From positions 3,906,001-3,970,000 of the forward strand of contig JAJHTX010000002.1 of NCBI GenBank assembly GCA_032164295.1: a stretch of 64,000 nucleotides of DNA, read 5' to 3'. Of the stretch, positions 18,966-29,834 are shown one piece after another. Under the pieces are notes generated by a model. It had not been told where the DNA came from. It searched no databases and saw only the letters and a program-made list of their open reading frames with translations. How positions within the stretch are numbered: position 1 is the first letter of the stretch; each line of letters begins with the position of its first letter. The translations under genes and the position numbers were made by a program. This stretch comes from Inonotus obliquus (taxonomy: Eukaryota > Basidiomycota > Agaricomycetes > Hymenochaetales > Hymenochaetaceae).

Positions 18966-19863
18966 TGTCGTTTGAGGGTTCGACAGGGTTCGTGTCAATC
19001 CAAAGGCAGTCGACGTCGAAGGTAGAGACGGCGACGGGGGAGCGGGAGATTGAAGGGGTGGAGTGGGGGCGGACGTTGACGAAGTCGAGACTTTCGGCTT
19101 CCACTTGAAGATGCTCTTCTTCTGGTCATTCTCCCAGGAGACCCAGGCTTTATTTGTATCCGACCACCACGCAGAGACCTTAGTGCCGTCTTTTCGAGTT
19201 ACGTACGCCTTATTCGAATCTTCCTCGTCGAGGACACAACTAGGAGGGAGCGCGGCTCTCTGTTCTGGTGTGAGCGGCAGTTTGTCAGCGTCGACGGGTC
19301 AGAGGCGTCCACAACTCGTAGATGCGAACGGTCGGGACCCAGGTGATGAGGGCGCGATGGAAGTGTCCGACGTCCTCAAGATAAACCCCAACTTCAAAGG
19401 GAACTAGGTGATCGTTATCGTCGAGGTAGTAACCGACGATCGCGTAGGTAGGGTAGAACTCGAGAAACCCGATATACTCACGGAGGGAACGTGGTACACC
19501 GGACATGTAACGTCGATCGACTCGACGCTCAGATGGCACGTGAACTCTCACGTCGTCTCAGGGGGTTCAGCAACACTTCGACAAACGACTTTCCAACGAA
19601 ACGTATCCGCTAGACACTACTGGGCTTTCTTGCCGCAAGCGACAACCGACGGTAGCGTTGTCAGAGAGAGGTGTCTAAGTCAAACGTCGAGTAAGGACGT
19701 GGGACGACACTTCACCGACAATAGGTATACGATCGTCTCAGGGGTCTGACGACTATCCACTGACCAACGTCGACAACGAGAGAAACAGAGGTGGAACGGA
19801 GGATGTCAGAGACACGTACGAGCTTGTTGTTTTAACGTCGACAACAACGACACGAGTAAAGGG
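18966..19863 (-). other. Chromovirus leader with possible N-terminal gag extension
   Basis: From about 19306 to the gag ATG the gag frame is open and protein-like (WWSDTNKAWVSWENDQKK, then Ser/Pro-rich). Upstream, a second open frame (19285-19551) reads FYPTYAIVGYYLDDND and ends near the same point in a different frame. This may be an extra N-terminal Gag domain broken by a frameshift, or two parts of a spliced or slipping reading frame. No ATG starts the extension. Confidence 0.35.
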
Positions 19864-19874
19864 ACTCTCTTGTT
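19864..19874 (-). promoter_or_regulatory. Self-complementary primer-binding site of the chromovirus
   Basis: One base inside the 5' LTR, the minus strand reads AACAAGAGAGT. The LTR contains the exact reverse complement, ACTCTCTTGTT, at 20073-20063, 35 nt downstream of a TATATAAG (20108-20101). There is no TGG-starting tRNA site here. The layout matches self-priming by the RNA 5' end as known for Tf1. Confidence 0.75.
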
Positions 19875-19875
19875 A

Positions 19876-20399
19876 TGTTACGCTCTGCGCTGTCAGAGAC
19901 GTCGATCCGCAGATCAGAGACATTGACGGCTGCAAAAGAACGAGCTACCACTTAATCACAAAAGACACGAGGTCTGCGACGTAGGTGATAGTACTAGATT
20001 AGCATGTCTATATAATATACAAAGGGGATACGACTTACCTGCGACGTAGGTGATAGTACTAGAACAAGAGAGTGGGGAAGCGATCACTCTCAGGTCCAGC
20101 CTTATATACACAGACGTCGCGGGAAAGCGTTACTTAAACTGTACAGTATAAACAAGGGTAAACAGAGACGCTTTGTGCAAATCGCATTTTGCACAAAGCA
20201 TAGAAGTCACATGACGAGAAAAGAAAGGATAATAAAATAGGAAAGAAGAGAAAGGGGAATGGCGGGATAAAGTTGTTATACATTGTAATTAGCTAGGCCG
20301 TTAATTATTAGGTAAGGAATGTGGATGAAAGGAAAGTAAATATGCGTCGATGAATAGGAAAAATGGCCGTATAAGGAAAATGGAAAAGACGTCGTAACA
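19876..20399 (-). repeat. Chromovirus 5' LTR (524 bp)
   Basis: The promoter-bearing LTR. On the minus strand TATATAAG (20108-20101) precedes the predicted RNA start ACTCTC (20073). It carries the hairpin at 20170-20199 and a doubled GACGTAGGTGATAGTACTAG. GGAAG (20400-20404) is the right target copy. Confidence 0.95.
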
Positions 20400-20404
20400 G
20401 GAAG

Positions 20405-20771
20405 GATCAGGAGGCTGTGCCCGAGGGAGCCCGGGTAACTCAATAGATAGAAGCTTTGGGTATAAATAGGCCAAGCGAGGGTGGCTATGTCCCTCAGCAA
20501 AATTCTTCTGTACTAGTGAATACAAAGAAGCCCCACAAAGCTTCTCTTCTTCGCTACCACTCTTATCATCGGTACTAGTGTCCGGCCGGTCCCTTGACCC
20601 CGACTAAGTACTGTTGCTACCCCGCTCTACAAGCACCGCCTCGCACTTCCCATCGCCTATCAAGACGGACTGCGAATATTGCCGGAGTGAGTGGACTTGT
20701 TCTGGTGCCTCGATCGTGTTGATCGATTGATCAATGTCGATCTGCTGATCCGATCCGCACTGGTCCTAACA
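20405..20771 (+). repeat. LTR-like remnant continuing the interrupted Ty3-like element
   Basis: Joins directly to 12435 once the chromovirus and one GGAAG are removed. It has a TATA box (GGGTATAAATAGG near 20459), a C/T-rich stretch typical of R-U5, and an end GTCCTAACA, the inverse of the TGTTAGGAC that opens the fragment at 8013. It does not match the left promoter at 8453-8801, so it may be the LTR of a different element or the product of recombination. Confidence 0.4.
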
Positions 20772-20980
20772 CTGATGTAATCAGGGGATTACAGAGTACC
20801 AAACATAAAAATAGTTGACAGTTTGTCTAGTAAGGGAGATTCTTTAAACACTTGTGACATTATGTATGAATACTGCTTCCTACTCCTATTTTTGCATGAC
20901 AGGGACTCTATTTCTCCACATCCTCATATTTATTTTTTCTATTAAGTTTTTTCTATGAAAAAATATACAAAGTAAATTCT
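20772..20980. other. AT-rich unique sequence, no gene
   Basis: About 210 bp with no ORF, tRNA or repeat, probably the host DNA into which the transposons landed. Confidence 0.4.
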
Positions 20981-20986
20981 GCGGTA

Positions 20987-22303
20987 AATGTGCGAGATCG
21001 TGTCCGGTACCGAAATACCGAGACAAGGGGTGTATGGTTTTAAGTGGGGGAGGGCTAATACGTGCCGGTACTTAACCAGTACGGTCATGGTACTTGTTGT
21101 CTATGAAAAGGGGAAGTTAATGGATAGGCCGGAAGTGAAGGGTATGTGATTCTGGTACAAAAAGGACAGGTCAGAGCGTGGGAAAAACTTCGGTATAGGT
21201 CGGTACAAGGGAGAACGTAGCAAAACAAAAGTCTAATACTGTGGGAAAAACCTCGGTACAGGTCGGTACAGAAGCAAAGGGGTCGGTATGTGGAGGTATG
21301 TTGTCAAACAAGAAGATCAGTACAGATACTAAAGGATGACGTGCAGAATACGAAGGATAACAAAACGTCGGTACCGTGGGAAAAATGTCGGTACAGGTCG
21401 GTACTGCAAGGAAACTGCTAGCACGGGCTGATATAGCAAGAAACAGACTGGAGGAGACTGGTGGCTGAGAGTGTTGACTGGACCGGGAAGCAAACCTGAG
21501 CCCTCACACGGGAGGCTAACTCTGAAGGTTCACTTGAGACAGAACTGGGATGGGACTGGGACGAAGCTTGAGAGGAGACTGAGACGGAACTGAGAAGGGG
21601 GTGAGGAAACCCGAGCCCTCACGCTAGAGGCTAGCTCCTAAGATTACCTTGAGAGCTACTACGTACAGGAGGAGATATTTATACTACTGTACTGTAGTTA
21701 GCTCATAAGTCCAAAAGGAGAAAGTAGAAAGGAAGATCAAAACAAAGAAAAGTCTGAAGAAAAATGTAACAAGGAAAGTGAACATTGCAGCGCCATCAGG
21801 GGGACAACAAGAAAGGGTTAGGGAGGACAAGATACCAATGAAAACATAGCATATAGTACCCCTGGATGAAAAGTCCTCAGGACAAGAGATCTGCACCCCT
21901 GCTGATTGATACTGACATGTTCCTGGTGGTACCGGACCTGAAAACCTTAACGGATACTGACCCTGAGCTTTCCCAAAGAACCGGCATGCATAGTCCAACC
22001 ATCAGGAATGAATACCAGAGAGGGAGACGTCCAATCCATGTCATGAGAGCATGTCGAATTGTAAATTTGTCTTGGTACCGGGTTTCTCGGCACTCGGTAC
22101 TCTCGGTATTCTCGGTACCGGGTTTCTTGGTGCTCGGTACCGGTACTCTCGGTGTTTGGTACTTCGAGAAATGGGACTGACGGTTTCTCTGGGTGTGCTG
22201 GTAGATACTGGAAGGTGTAGATGGGACTGTACCATAGCATGAGGTAAGCGTAGAATGGGATACCGGGCTTGATACCGAGCTCAGCCGCACGTAGTTCTCT
22301 TCA
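20987..22303. repeat. 1.32-kb non-coding repeat, copy B
   Basis: A second copy, a few percent diverged from 15884-17201 and in the same orientation. The flanks are GCGGTA (left) and GTGGTA (right), a one-mismatch duplication of the same NYGGTA type as copy A. The internal GGTCGGTAC units and the CTCGGTAC array are retained. Confidence 0.85.
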
Positions 22304-22621
22304 GTGGTAAGCTACACATATAAGTACTTGTAGTGAATAAAAATGGTTGTTATTTTGAAGGATTGAGCAGATGTTTAAAGAACATGTGAATGACAGTACC
22401 AGCAAAAAAATAAAAGCAGCACTACAATGTATATACAGTACATGCCAAAATAAATACCATAGCTTATATTAATCCATTCAGAAAACTTTTTTGCACTTTA
22501 TTATAAATGCTGCATTTTGTCAAGGTTGATATATCAAATATCAAATAACTGCAGTTAAAATATTCCTCCTCATAATCCAAAATTTTTAAAAGCAAATCAA
22601 GATATTGTGAGGGACAATATA
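22304..22621. other. AT-rich downstream region of the 22.6-kb gene
   Basis: No ORF. Several A/T runs. It probably holds the 3' untranslated region of the minus-strand gene that ends at 22622. Confidence 0.35.
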
Positions 22622-23478
22622 TTAAATATTGTTATTGATCATTCGTTCCCAATCCTCTTCGGTCCAAATGCGTTCTTGGCTTGACCGCCGTGTATGTGGC
22701 AGTTTTCCCTTGTTGTTACGGTGTGGTAGACTTTCCGAGGCTGCCCTGGGCCTCCCTTGTCGTGAGACTTGCTCTTCTGACAATTGTGGTGTCTCAGATT
22801 GCGGATGTTGCTTCTTCTCTTGGAATTCCTTAACTTTTCTATTGTTCGCTTCTGCTAGTTCCTTCGTGCGGTCATGATTTTCAACGTCCTTGAAAGAGGT
22901 CTCACGGACACTTCTGTACTAGTATAAGAATTAGTCACAACGTCACACGCCAAGGAAGTATAGTCTTTGCATACCGTGCCGAGGGGGAGTTTTACAATTT
23001 CTGCAGGTGTTATCCATTTATCCGGAAGAACAACAGTATACTTGCCATATTTCAGTCTAATGGGATCCTGTAGCCCCTCATTTGGGTACATCGGGATGAC
23101 CTCGTTCCATCTAACTGTTCGGCTTTCGAACCCTTCAGGGCCCGGGTAGCCCAGTGAGTATAGTCGTACGGAGTAAAAGTGTTCTGAATCCTTAGCGTAC
23201 ACCAGGTGAAGATGTCGCTCTTCTACATCTTTCTTGATCATATCATCTTTACTCCATTTCTTCTTCCTATCCAGAGGTTTAAGATCAAGATATTTTCGTG
23301 CATGCCTCACCACGGATTCGGGTGTAAAGGCAAAGAGTATCATTCCAGGCTTTATATCCTTAGCTTCCTTTCTATGCCTTTTCATGTCAAAAAAATTGAT
23401 TTCGCCACCATCTTCGTTCCCAATGGGTTCCTTACCCGATGAGCCGGTCGCCGTACTTAGTGCACCAGATCTAGACAT
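22622..23478 (-). CDS. Hypothetical protein, 266 aa, one intron
   Basis: Exon 1 is 22975-23478 and exon 2 is 22622-22918. The 56-nt intron has donor GTATGC, branch-like GTGACTAAT and acceptor TAG. Splicing after LPLGT joins the frames in phase 0 and adds a 98-residue tail, whereas reading through gives an early stop. I do not recognise the family. The central region is compact with aromatic residues (HLHLVYAKDSEHFYSVRLYS, LKYGKYTVVLPDKW). The tail is charged and probably helical (ANNRKVKEFQEKKQ), ending in TEEDWERMI. No signal peptide or membrane segment. Confidence 0.65.
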
Positions 23479-26223
23479 TCCAGGGAGTAACTTGAGTTGG
23501 AGATTACAATATGCTGCTGAAGGAGATGTGTGCTGGGGGTGGAGAGGGGGGTTGAAACACGCTGTCTTTATAGAAGAGAAAGGGGCACTGTGACCTTGTC
23601 ACCTTGCAATAATACATGAAGTTGCAATGCGGGATGCCATTACTTTGCGTTGGGCTTCAGATTGTAGTCCATGAGCCCTGCAAACTATGCTTTCTGCAAT
23701 TGCTGCGTGCCCCTAACGTGACCTCCCCTGCATGGTTATCCTACCAGTCATGTGTCATCGCGATGTGCAATCCTCAAAGGCTCGAGCAAAGGAGCCCTAT
23801 GATGCATATTCATGCACGAGGGAAATCTGCTATCCGACATGCCTGCGGTCACAACAAGGGACTCGAATTAGGATCAGTCATCTGAATAGCCAAGCTTGTA
23901 GTATTTCAACCCCATCGTTCGTACGCGCACGATGCGACATCTGAGATTGGATGGAACTGCGACATACTGACCGTAGCAAAGTGGAATTCTTATCAGTGTC
24001 ACACACCATTTGCATAGAGAGAGTATCAATATTGACTTTGCCCTGCCGCCCTGACTCATCAGGTAGTCACAAGGAGAAACCTTTGCATATGCCGTAAACT
24101 CGAATGGGGGAAGGGAAAGGGAAATCGTATCAGAATGACCGTCGAAAGAATAAGGAAGAGTCCATGATAGATGAAAATTGGTAACTTGATTACCGTCATT
24201 TGACGGCCCGTTCTGCACCAGATAGTGCCACCAGTTGAATGGCCCCTATGCATCCCAAAAGATGATATTCCCATGCCCATGCTTTGCAATCCGTCTCGCG
24301 GCTCGCCTCTCTTGCGAGAGCGTCCACAGGCTCCATCACAAAAACTTCCTCTTTGGAATCCACCATATCCTCAATCGCTTCCGCAAGTACTACATCATAC
24401 ATGCACGAATCAGCAAGGAACACGTCGCAGAAGCCCGGCGCTGCACAGTGGTCGGTCCAGAAAGATTGCTTGTCGAGCAATCGTCAGTGGATTCATGACT
24501 TCTGACGGATCGAAATCAACCACGCGAAAGGACGTACGAACACCTATACAATCCATGGACCATCCCGTCATCCCCTAACAACTCGGAATTCCATAAAGAT
24601 GGACGCACCAATCGCCTCACTCCATCTCGAGCTCCTCGCCTGAGATAAGTACCTCCCCACCATCGAGGCCAAAGTCCTTGAAAGGAGGCCATCAAAGGCT
24701 TGCTGAAGACCGAGGTGCTCTATAGTGGTTTCGAGATCATCAACCCCACCCAAATCCACAGCCTCATCTAAGTCCAGATCCTCAGGCTTTTCTTGGACTC
24801 CATTTGTTCGTAGACACGAGTTGTTGACTCTTCCGATCGAGGTGGAGGTCGAATACCTTCAAGCCATTCTTCAATCCCGGAAGTACCTGATAAAAGAAGG
24901 CTCCAGAGTCGGGTACGGTCAGTTTGGCTTAGTGAGTTTGCCGAATTGCTGAGGGAGGATGGCGAGAAGTCTTCGTCTTCGTCTACTCCTCCTTGTGAAC
25001 CGGTTCCGAACTTGAGTGCGAGCTTCTGTTGCCATACTGCGGAAAATGAACATCGACGTCGACGCCTTCATGAGCATCGGGATCCCAAGCTTGCGAACAA
25101 AGGACGGCATGTCACCCTCTATCAAGCTCATCAAGCCAATTCAGAAGTTCTCGCAACATCTCGCACCACCCACTCCGTCTCCCATTTCGCCATCTCTATC
25201 CCTGCGCCGGACTGTGTTTCCTAACACTGGACACGGATAATGCAAAATGGCAGAAAGCGTCTCGCTTGTGAAGCGGAGCAGGAGTACAATACGTAGTGCC
25301 GCTTGATTATGTGCAATAGGTGGGATCTGAAGGATGAGAGAGAGGAGGGTCGCGCGGAGGTAGGAATACAACGTTGCGAGTGTTGTCGACGGGTGGTCCC
25401 TACATGGGAATAACAAGTTCAATGAATGCCAGAGAAACCTTTATGAAATAAGCGACTGCTCACCGCTTCTTGTAGTTCTGCATTATGTCAAGGAACATAT
25501 CCTCGACATATTCGACGAGTCTACGCTCCTGCCGAGCAGTGAGAGCTCGCAGTCCCAAACCCGATGCTATCACCCGAAACACTAGTGCTGGCCCTTGCCT
25601 TGAGTTTGGGTGGAGGACTCGGGCTAGGTTCTGGGACGGAGCGCAAGGAACGACAGGAAAATAACACAGAAGGGACTCGAATTGAGCCGGGGTTCAATGT
25701 TACGTAATACAATGATCTAGAACGTTCTACTCATCTCAACTTTGCTCTCGTTTGAAAAGGACAGCAGCATCAGCAAAATCTCTGCTGAATCAAACACTGG
25801 CATTCTGTTCTACAGAGTATCTGTATAGATGACAATATACACTATCAAGTGACCAAAGAGAAAAATAAACGGAGAAACTTTTTCTTGCATGTTGTATAAT
25901 ATGACGATTCGATGTATATTGCGCGATGAGGGAAAAAGGTAAAAACGAATCAAAGAACAGCGTTATAAAGTTCGTCGTGAAGAAGTAATAAAGAAATAAT
26001 GTAGAGCAATGTGCAAGGACATTTGTTTTGAACAAGAACAATTGCACAGAGACGGGTGACAGGGAAAGCACTTGAATGCTTCAGCTTATCCGTCGCACTC
26101 GGGGAGAAGGATTAAACTTCTCAAGCTGCTAACCCCAACCCCTCCGCAAATCTGTGCAGCCGAACGCAGCAAGAGTAATAGAAAGGAAGGAGGAGACGAG
26201 CGAGTATCGTGAGTATCCGTTGA
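23479..26223. other. 2.7 kb with no gene I can model
   Basis: Short frames only. Minus 24196-24480 (EAIEDMVDSKEEVFVMEP) and plus 24841-25224 (LQSRVRSVWLSEFAELLRED, then a Ser run) look protein-like. A third frame at 25016-25240 overlaps the latter. I found no splice pattern joining them, so these may be remains of decayed genes. The last 600 bp are AT-rich and include the TBP 3' region. Confidence 0.3.
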
Positions 26224-27301
26224 CTACGGTTTACGGAACTCGCACAACACGGTATAGATGGTGTTGAAAGCGGTATAAATCTCCTCCCTGACCTTTGTTC
26301 GCAGAAGAGCATTAGCTAATATGCATAAAGCAGATACTGCATCAAACCAGAATCACCTTTGCACCCGTGAGCACAATCTTGCCAGAGACGAAGATCAACA
26401 ACACAACTTTCGGCTTGATCATACGATAGATGAGGCCAGGGAACAGCTGCTCTCTTTCAGTCCGGTATCATGAAGGCAATGATAGTTATACGAACCTCTG
26501 GCTCATAACTACTGAACTGCCCGTGGCTGTATGCGAGACCCTCCAAACGAATGGGGAACTTGACATCACAACTACCCACAATGTTCTGAATTTTGAACTC
26601 AGAAAACTTCGCGTCGAAGCCAAGCTTCTGTACGATACGAGCGTACTTGCGCGACGCGAGCCTCGAGTCGTCCTCAGACTTGGCACCTGTGACGACCATC
26701 TTGCCCGATGCGAAGATGAGTGCAGTAGTCTTCGGCTCGCGGATACGCATGATGACAGCTGCGAAACGCTGGTGACGTGCAAGGGAAGCAACGGCACCTA
26801 GCGGGTAAGAATACATAAATGACTAACCTTAGGATTATACTCTGCATTGCGCGCGTGCAATGCAATGGTCTTCAAATCCAGCCGACAATCAAGATTCACA
26901 GTAGCCACAATATTCTGAAGAGTGGGAATGATCCCTTCGACGGCAGTGATATGTTGCTGCTCGAGTGAGAGAGGAGCAGGAGTAGCAGGGACAACGGCCT
27001 GGGCAGGGGGACTCGCCACGGACGAAGAGCCAGCCACGGCACTAGTCTGCGTTTGTGGTTTGACAGGGTACGAAGACTGAGCAGCGGGCTGGACAGATGG
27101 GAAGGCATAAGCACCCGGTAGGGCATATCCCGATGACCCAGGGAGTGCTATGCCGTTAGTCTGCGGTGCGGCTGACTGAACATTCTGCTGTTGATGCTGT
27201 TGTTGATGTTGTTGCGAATGAAACTGCGCCTGTTGAGCCTGCAGCTGTACGTATTGAGGTTGCGAGCGACCAAAGGCAACAGGGCGGGATGGTAAAGACA
27301 T
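26224..27301 (-). CDS. SPT15: TATA-binding protein (TBP)
   Basis: Four exons: 26828-27301, 26496-26768, 26357-26446 and 26224-26292, with introns of 59, 49 and 64 nt, all joining in phase 0. The product is 301 aa. It nucleates transcription initiation by all three nuclear RNA polymerases through binding to promoter DNA. The first 120 residues are Gln-rich ([11 protein letters not shown]) then Pro/Ala-rich, a variable region in TBPs. The conserved saddle follows, starting [20 protein letters not shown] and made of two repeats: [21 protein letters not shown] in the first and [20 protein letters not shown] in the second. It ends VLCEFRKP. The core is full length. The gene is transcribed towards the gene-poor region at 23.5-26.2 kb. 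Confidence 0.97.
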
Positions 27302-27885
27302 GGCGGCAGCGAGGGAGGAATATGAACGGAAGCGGGTCCGACGACGAGCGGTGTAAAAAGTTAAAAAAATTAGAACGTGCACGTGGCTGTGCTAAAACCG
27401 GTACGCGCAAGCGGGGGGGGATTCATGTTGCGAGCACCGGGTTTATATACCCTTCAATTCAAACTCCGCCTTAATTACATAATGACAAGCACCGCCTCCT
27501 TTGACTCATCCACTCTTTGTACTTTTCTGTGGCCTAAGCTTATCATACATGAGCCACCCCGACACCAATGAACGATAAACCATTCCTAGAGGCTCATTCC
27601 GGGCCATTCCAGACTTGAACCTGTCCTTGTAGCGTCTCATACAGAATGAAAAATGAAGAAACCGGGTATCCGGTGAATACTGATCGCATCAACGAAGTCT
27701 TCCTCGATTCAATTGACTTGCCAAATGGAACTCGAGAGCGCTGATCATCCATCTAGAAAATATCACGGCGCTGACAACCAAGAGACCATATCACGCCACA
27801 CGGCGCCTATGCGACGGAATCAATCTTGGTATCATCGACACCACTGCTTCTAGGTAAGCAAAATATAGGTACATCCGCTTGCTCA
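27302..27885. other. Spacer between the TBP promoter and the tryptophanyl-tRNA synthetase 3' end
   Basis: About 580 bp with no ORF worth calling. The part nearest 27301 is the TBP promoter and 5' UTR. I see no clear TATA box. Confidence 0.4.
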
Positions 27886-29612
27886 TCATGCTAAAGGTGT
27901 TCCTTGTGCGACGCATTTGCCTATGCTCGGGTTGATCTTTCTCGTGGGGTCCATGAAATACCTGAGCTCATCGTCTGTGATTTTGCCTCTTCGCTAGAAC
28001 GTTATAAGTTCAAGAAGCAGCTCTTAGATACCTCCGTAAGAACGTACATCTTGGAATTCCTTGACAAATTGCTGGAGCACGGCAATGCATTTGGCTTTTA
28101 GCTGTCCAGTTAAGAGCGTGCCCGCTTTGTATTCCTGTAAAATTCACATCAGTATTTCGATAACAATAAGAAAATATCACCATACATCATATATCTTCTT
28201 CAGCCCTTCATCGTCATCCAGGAAGAAGCTGAGATACTGATAACTGACATCCACATCAGGATTGCCTCCCAGTCGTCTATGTTCTTCCAACGTCTCCTGG
28301 CCGCCAGAGAATCCATGTTTGTTTATTTTGCTTTTTATCTCGTTCGGCTTATCCGTCATGAAAATACTCGAGTTTGGATCTGAAGCGCTCATCTTGGTTT
28401 GCGGACCTTGTAAAGCCGGGAAGAATTTGGAGTGAATAAGGGTAGGTTTGGGATATTTGAGCTTAACGGCAACATCGCGAGTGAGTCGGAAGTACGGATC
28501 CTGGTCTATGGCACATGGGATTAATGCAGGGACGTTGGTCACCTCGCCAAAAATTTGTGGGAAGGAGTTCGAGAAGGAGGGTGCTGCTTGAATAGCAGCG
28601 AAATGAATCTTTCCAATGTTATCGCTGAACGGAAGACATGAGTAAGAAGCCGATATGAGATCAAGCTAGGAGACATACGAATCATTGAAACCAAATGTCG
28701 CTTTTGCTTGGTTGATTGTGATTTGACGCGAGATCTTTGACACGTTTCTGTAAAATGTTCCCCCGACGAAATCATAATTACTGAAGATAAAGGTCTTTTC
28801 GCGGTTGAAACCAACGGCAATGATGTCTTTTGCATTGTCTAGCGCGTACTTGTACGTCTGCTCAGGTTTGAGCTCATGCTTGAAGAGAAATTTTTCGTCG
28901 TCTATTCCGAATCAGATACAAATCGCTGTTGGTCTGAATATAGAGTCACCTGTCAATTGTATTACTAGTGGCGCATCGAATACGTCTTGCAACCATCTTG
29001 AAGTGCTTGATGAGTCCGATAACTTTATATGATACACGCATTCACTCACTTAGTAAACACAAACGGGATCATGTGTCCCAGATGCATGCTATCACTGCTT
29101 GGTCCTCGCCCCGTGTATAAGAAGAACGGTTTTCCTTGCTCATACCGATCAAGGATCTTGTCAAACTCTCTGATCGCAGCAATCTCAGCAACACAGATGC
29201 GCCACCACACACTGACAACACTGACCGATGTGAGAAGAAGGCCCCACGTCGCAGCAAGGGATGCGGCCGATGGCCTGTGAGCCGCTCAAATCGCTCTAGT
29301 AGTGCGTCGTCAATCCGCCGTGTACCAAAATCCTTGATGAGCCTGTCGTAGTCTATCGCAGACTGTTTGCCGTCTGTCGACACCGAACCCTGCACATCCC
29401 ACGGTGTAACGACCTGCTCGTGTGCACCTGTTGACGGTTTCGCAGCATCGATCACTGGTCCGTCTGATGGAATACTCGGGGCTGTTGTGCTGCTCAAGTG
29501 TGCAGTCAGTCGGAAATAACCTCGGGAAGTAGTCTAACACACACGTCTGGGTATTTGCACCGTCCACTGGTTTGATTCCTTCCACACCCTGCGAGAGCTC
29601 TGAAGATGTCAT
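27886..29612 (-). CDS. WRS1: Cytoplasmic tryptophanyl-tRNA synthetase
   Basis: Eight exons: 29545-29612, 29226-29492, 29050-29169, 28950-28996, 28680/28679-28901, 28186-28624, 28048-28134 and 27886-27993. Introns are 48-56 nt. Joined in phase they give 452 aa. The enzyme charges tRNA-Trp using ATP. Class I signatures are present: HLGH at about 141-144 within [15 protein letters not shown], and KMSAS at about 319-323. The tryptophan-site region [15 protein letters not shown] is also conserved. An N-terminal variable region precedes VTPWDVQG. The C-terminus ends slightly differently from yeast (after FMDPTRK it runs on 16 residues). No mitochondrial targeting sequence, so this is the cytosolic form. 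Confidence 0.96.
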
Positions 29613-29834
29613 AGCACTTCCTCTTGCTGCTATGCAATGAGACTGGCGATAGACACGAAGTCGTAAGGTGTCAACGAGCAACGAGCAACCGCTCAGCTGG
29701 CAGACTGGTCTATAAATTGTTTGGGTGAGTCACGGATCAACATATGTACAAAATAGAGCAATTGACTCCCACGATTTCTATCTAGAGTTAGGATTTATTT
29801 AATATTTTTCGGTACATATTTTGCTCGTATCATA

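Larger units (their letters stand above)
12436..20399 (-). mobile_element. Complete Ty3/gypsy chromovirus, TSD GGAAG
   Basis: Two 524-bp LTRs flank gag, protease, RT, RNase H, integrase and chromodomain, all on the minus strand. GGAAG stands on both sides (12431-12435 and 20400-20404), which shows a single integration into the Ty3-like element. The order PR-RT-RH-IN-chromodomain and the self-priming site place it with Tf1/sushi-like chromoviruses. The 1.32-kb repeat at 15884-17201 interrupts pol and inactivates this copy. The LTR similarity suggests a recent insertion, and the repeat arrived later still. Confidence 0.95.

Noticed and set aside
8013..20771. One single LTR element spanning the whole block because of the inverse ends TGTTAGGAC/GTCCTAACA
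   Set aside because: The 5-bp flanks do not match and the sequence inside each end is different, so two families are more likely.
16582..22290. ORFs of about 100-137 codons inside the 1.32-kb repeats
   Set aside because: They occur in several overlapping frames on both strands, reflect the simple CGGTAC words and lack any domain.
24196..25240. A spliced gene built from the protein-like frames on both strands
   Set aside because: I could not find consistent splice sites or a recognisable family, and the frames overlap on opposite strands.
28177..28835. Treating the two minus ORFs of the tryptophanyl-tRNA synthetase as separate genes
   Set aside because: They join in phase across a 54-nt intron and together match one enzyme.
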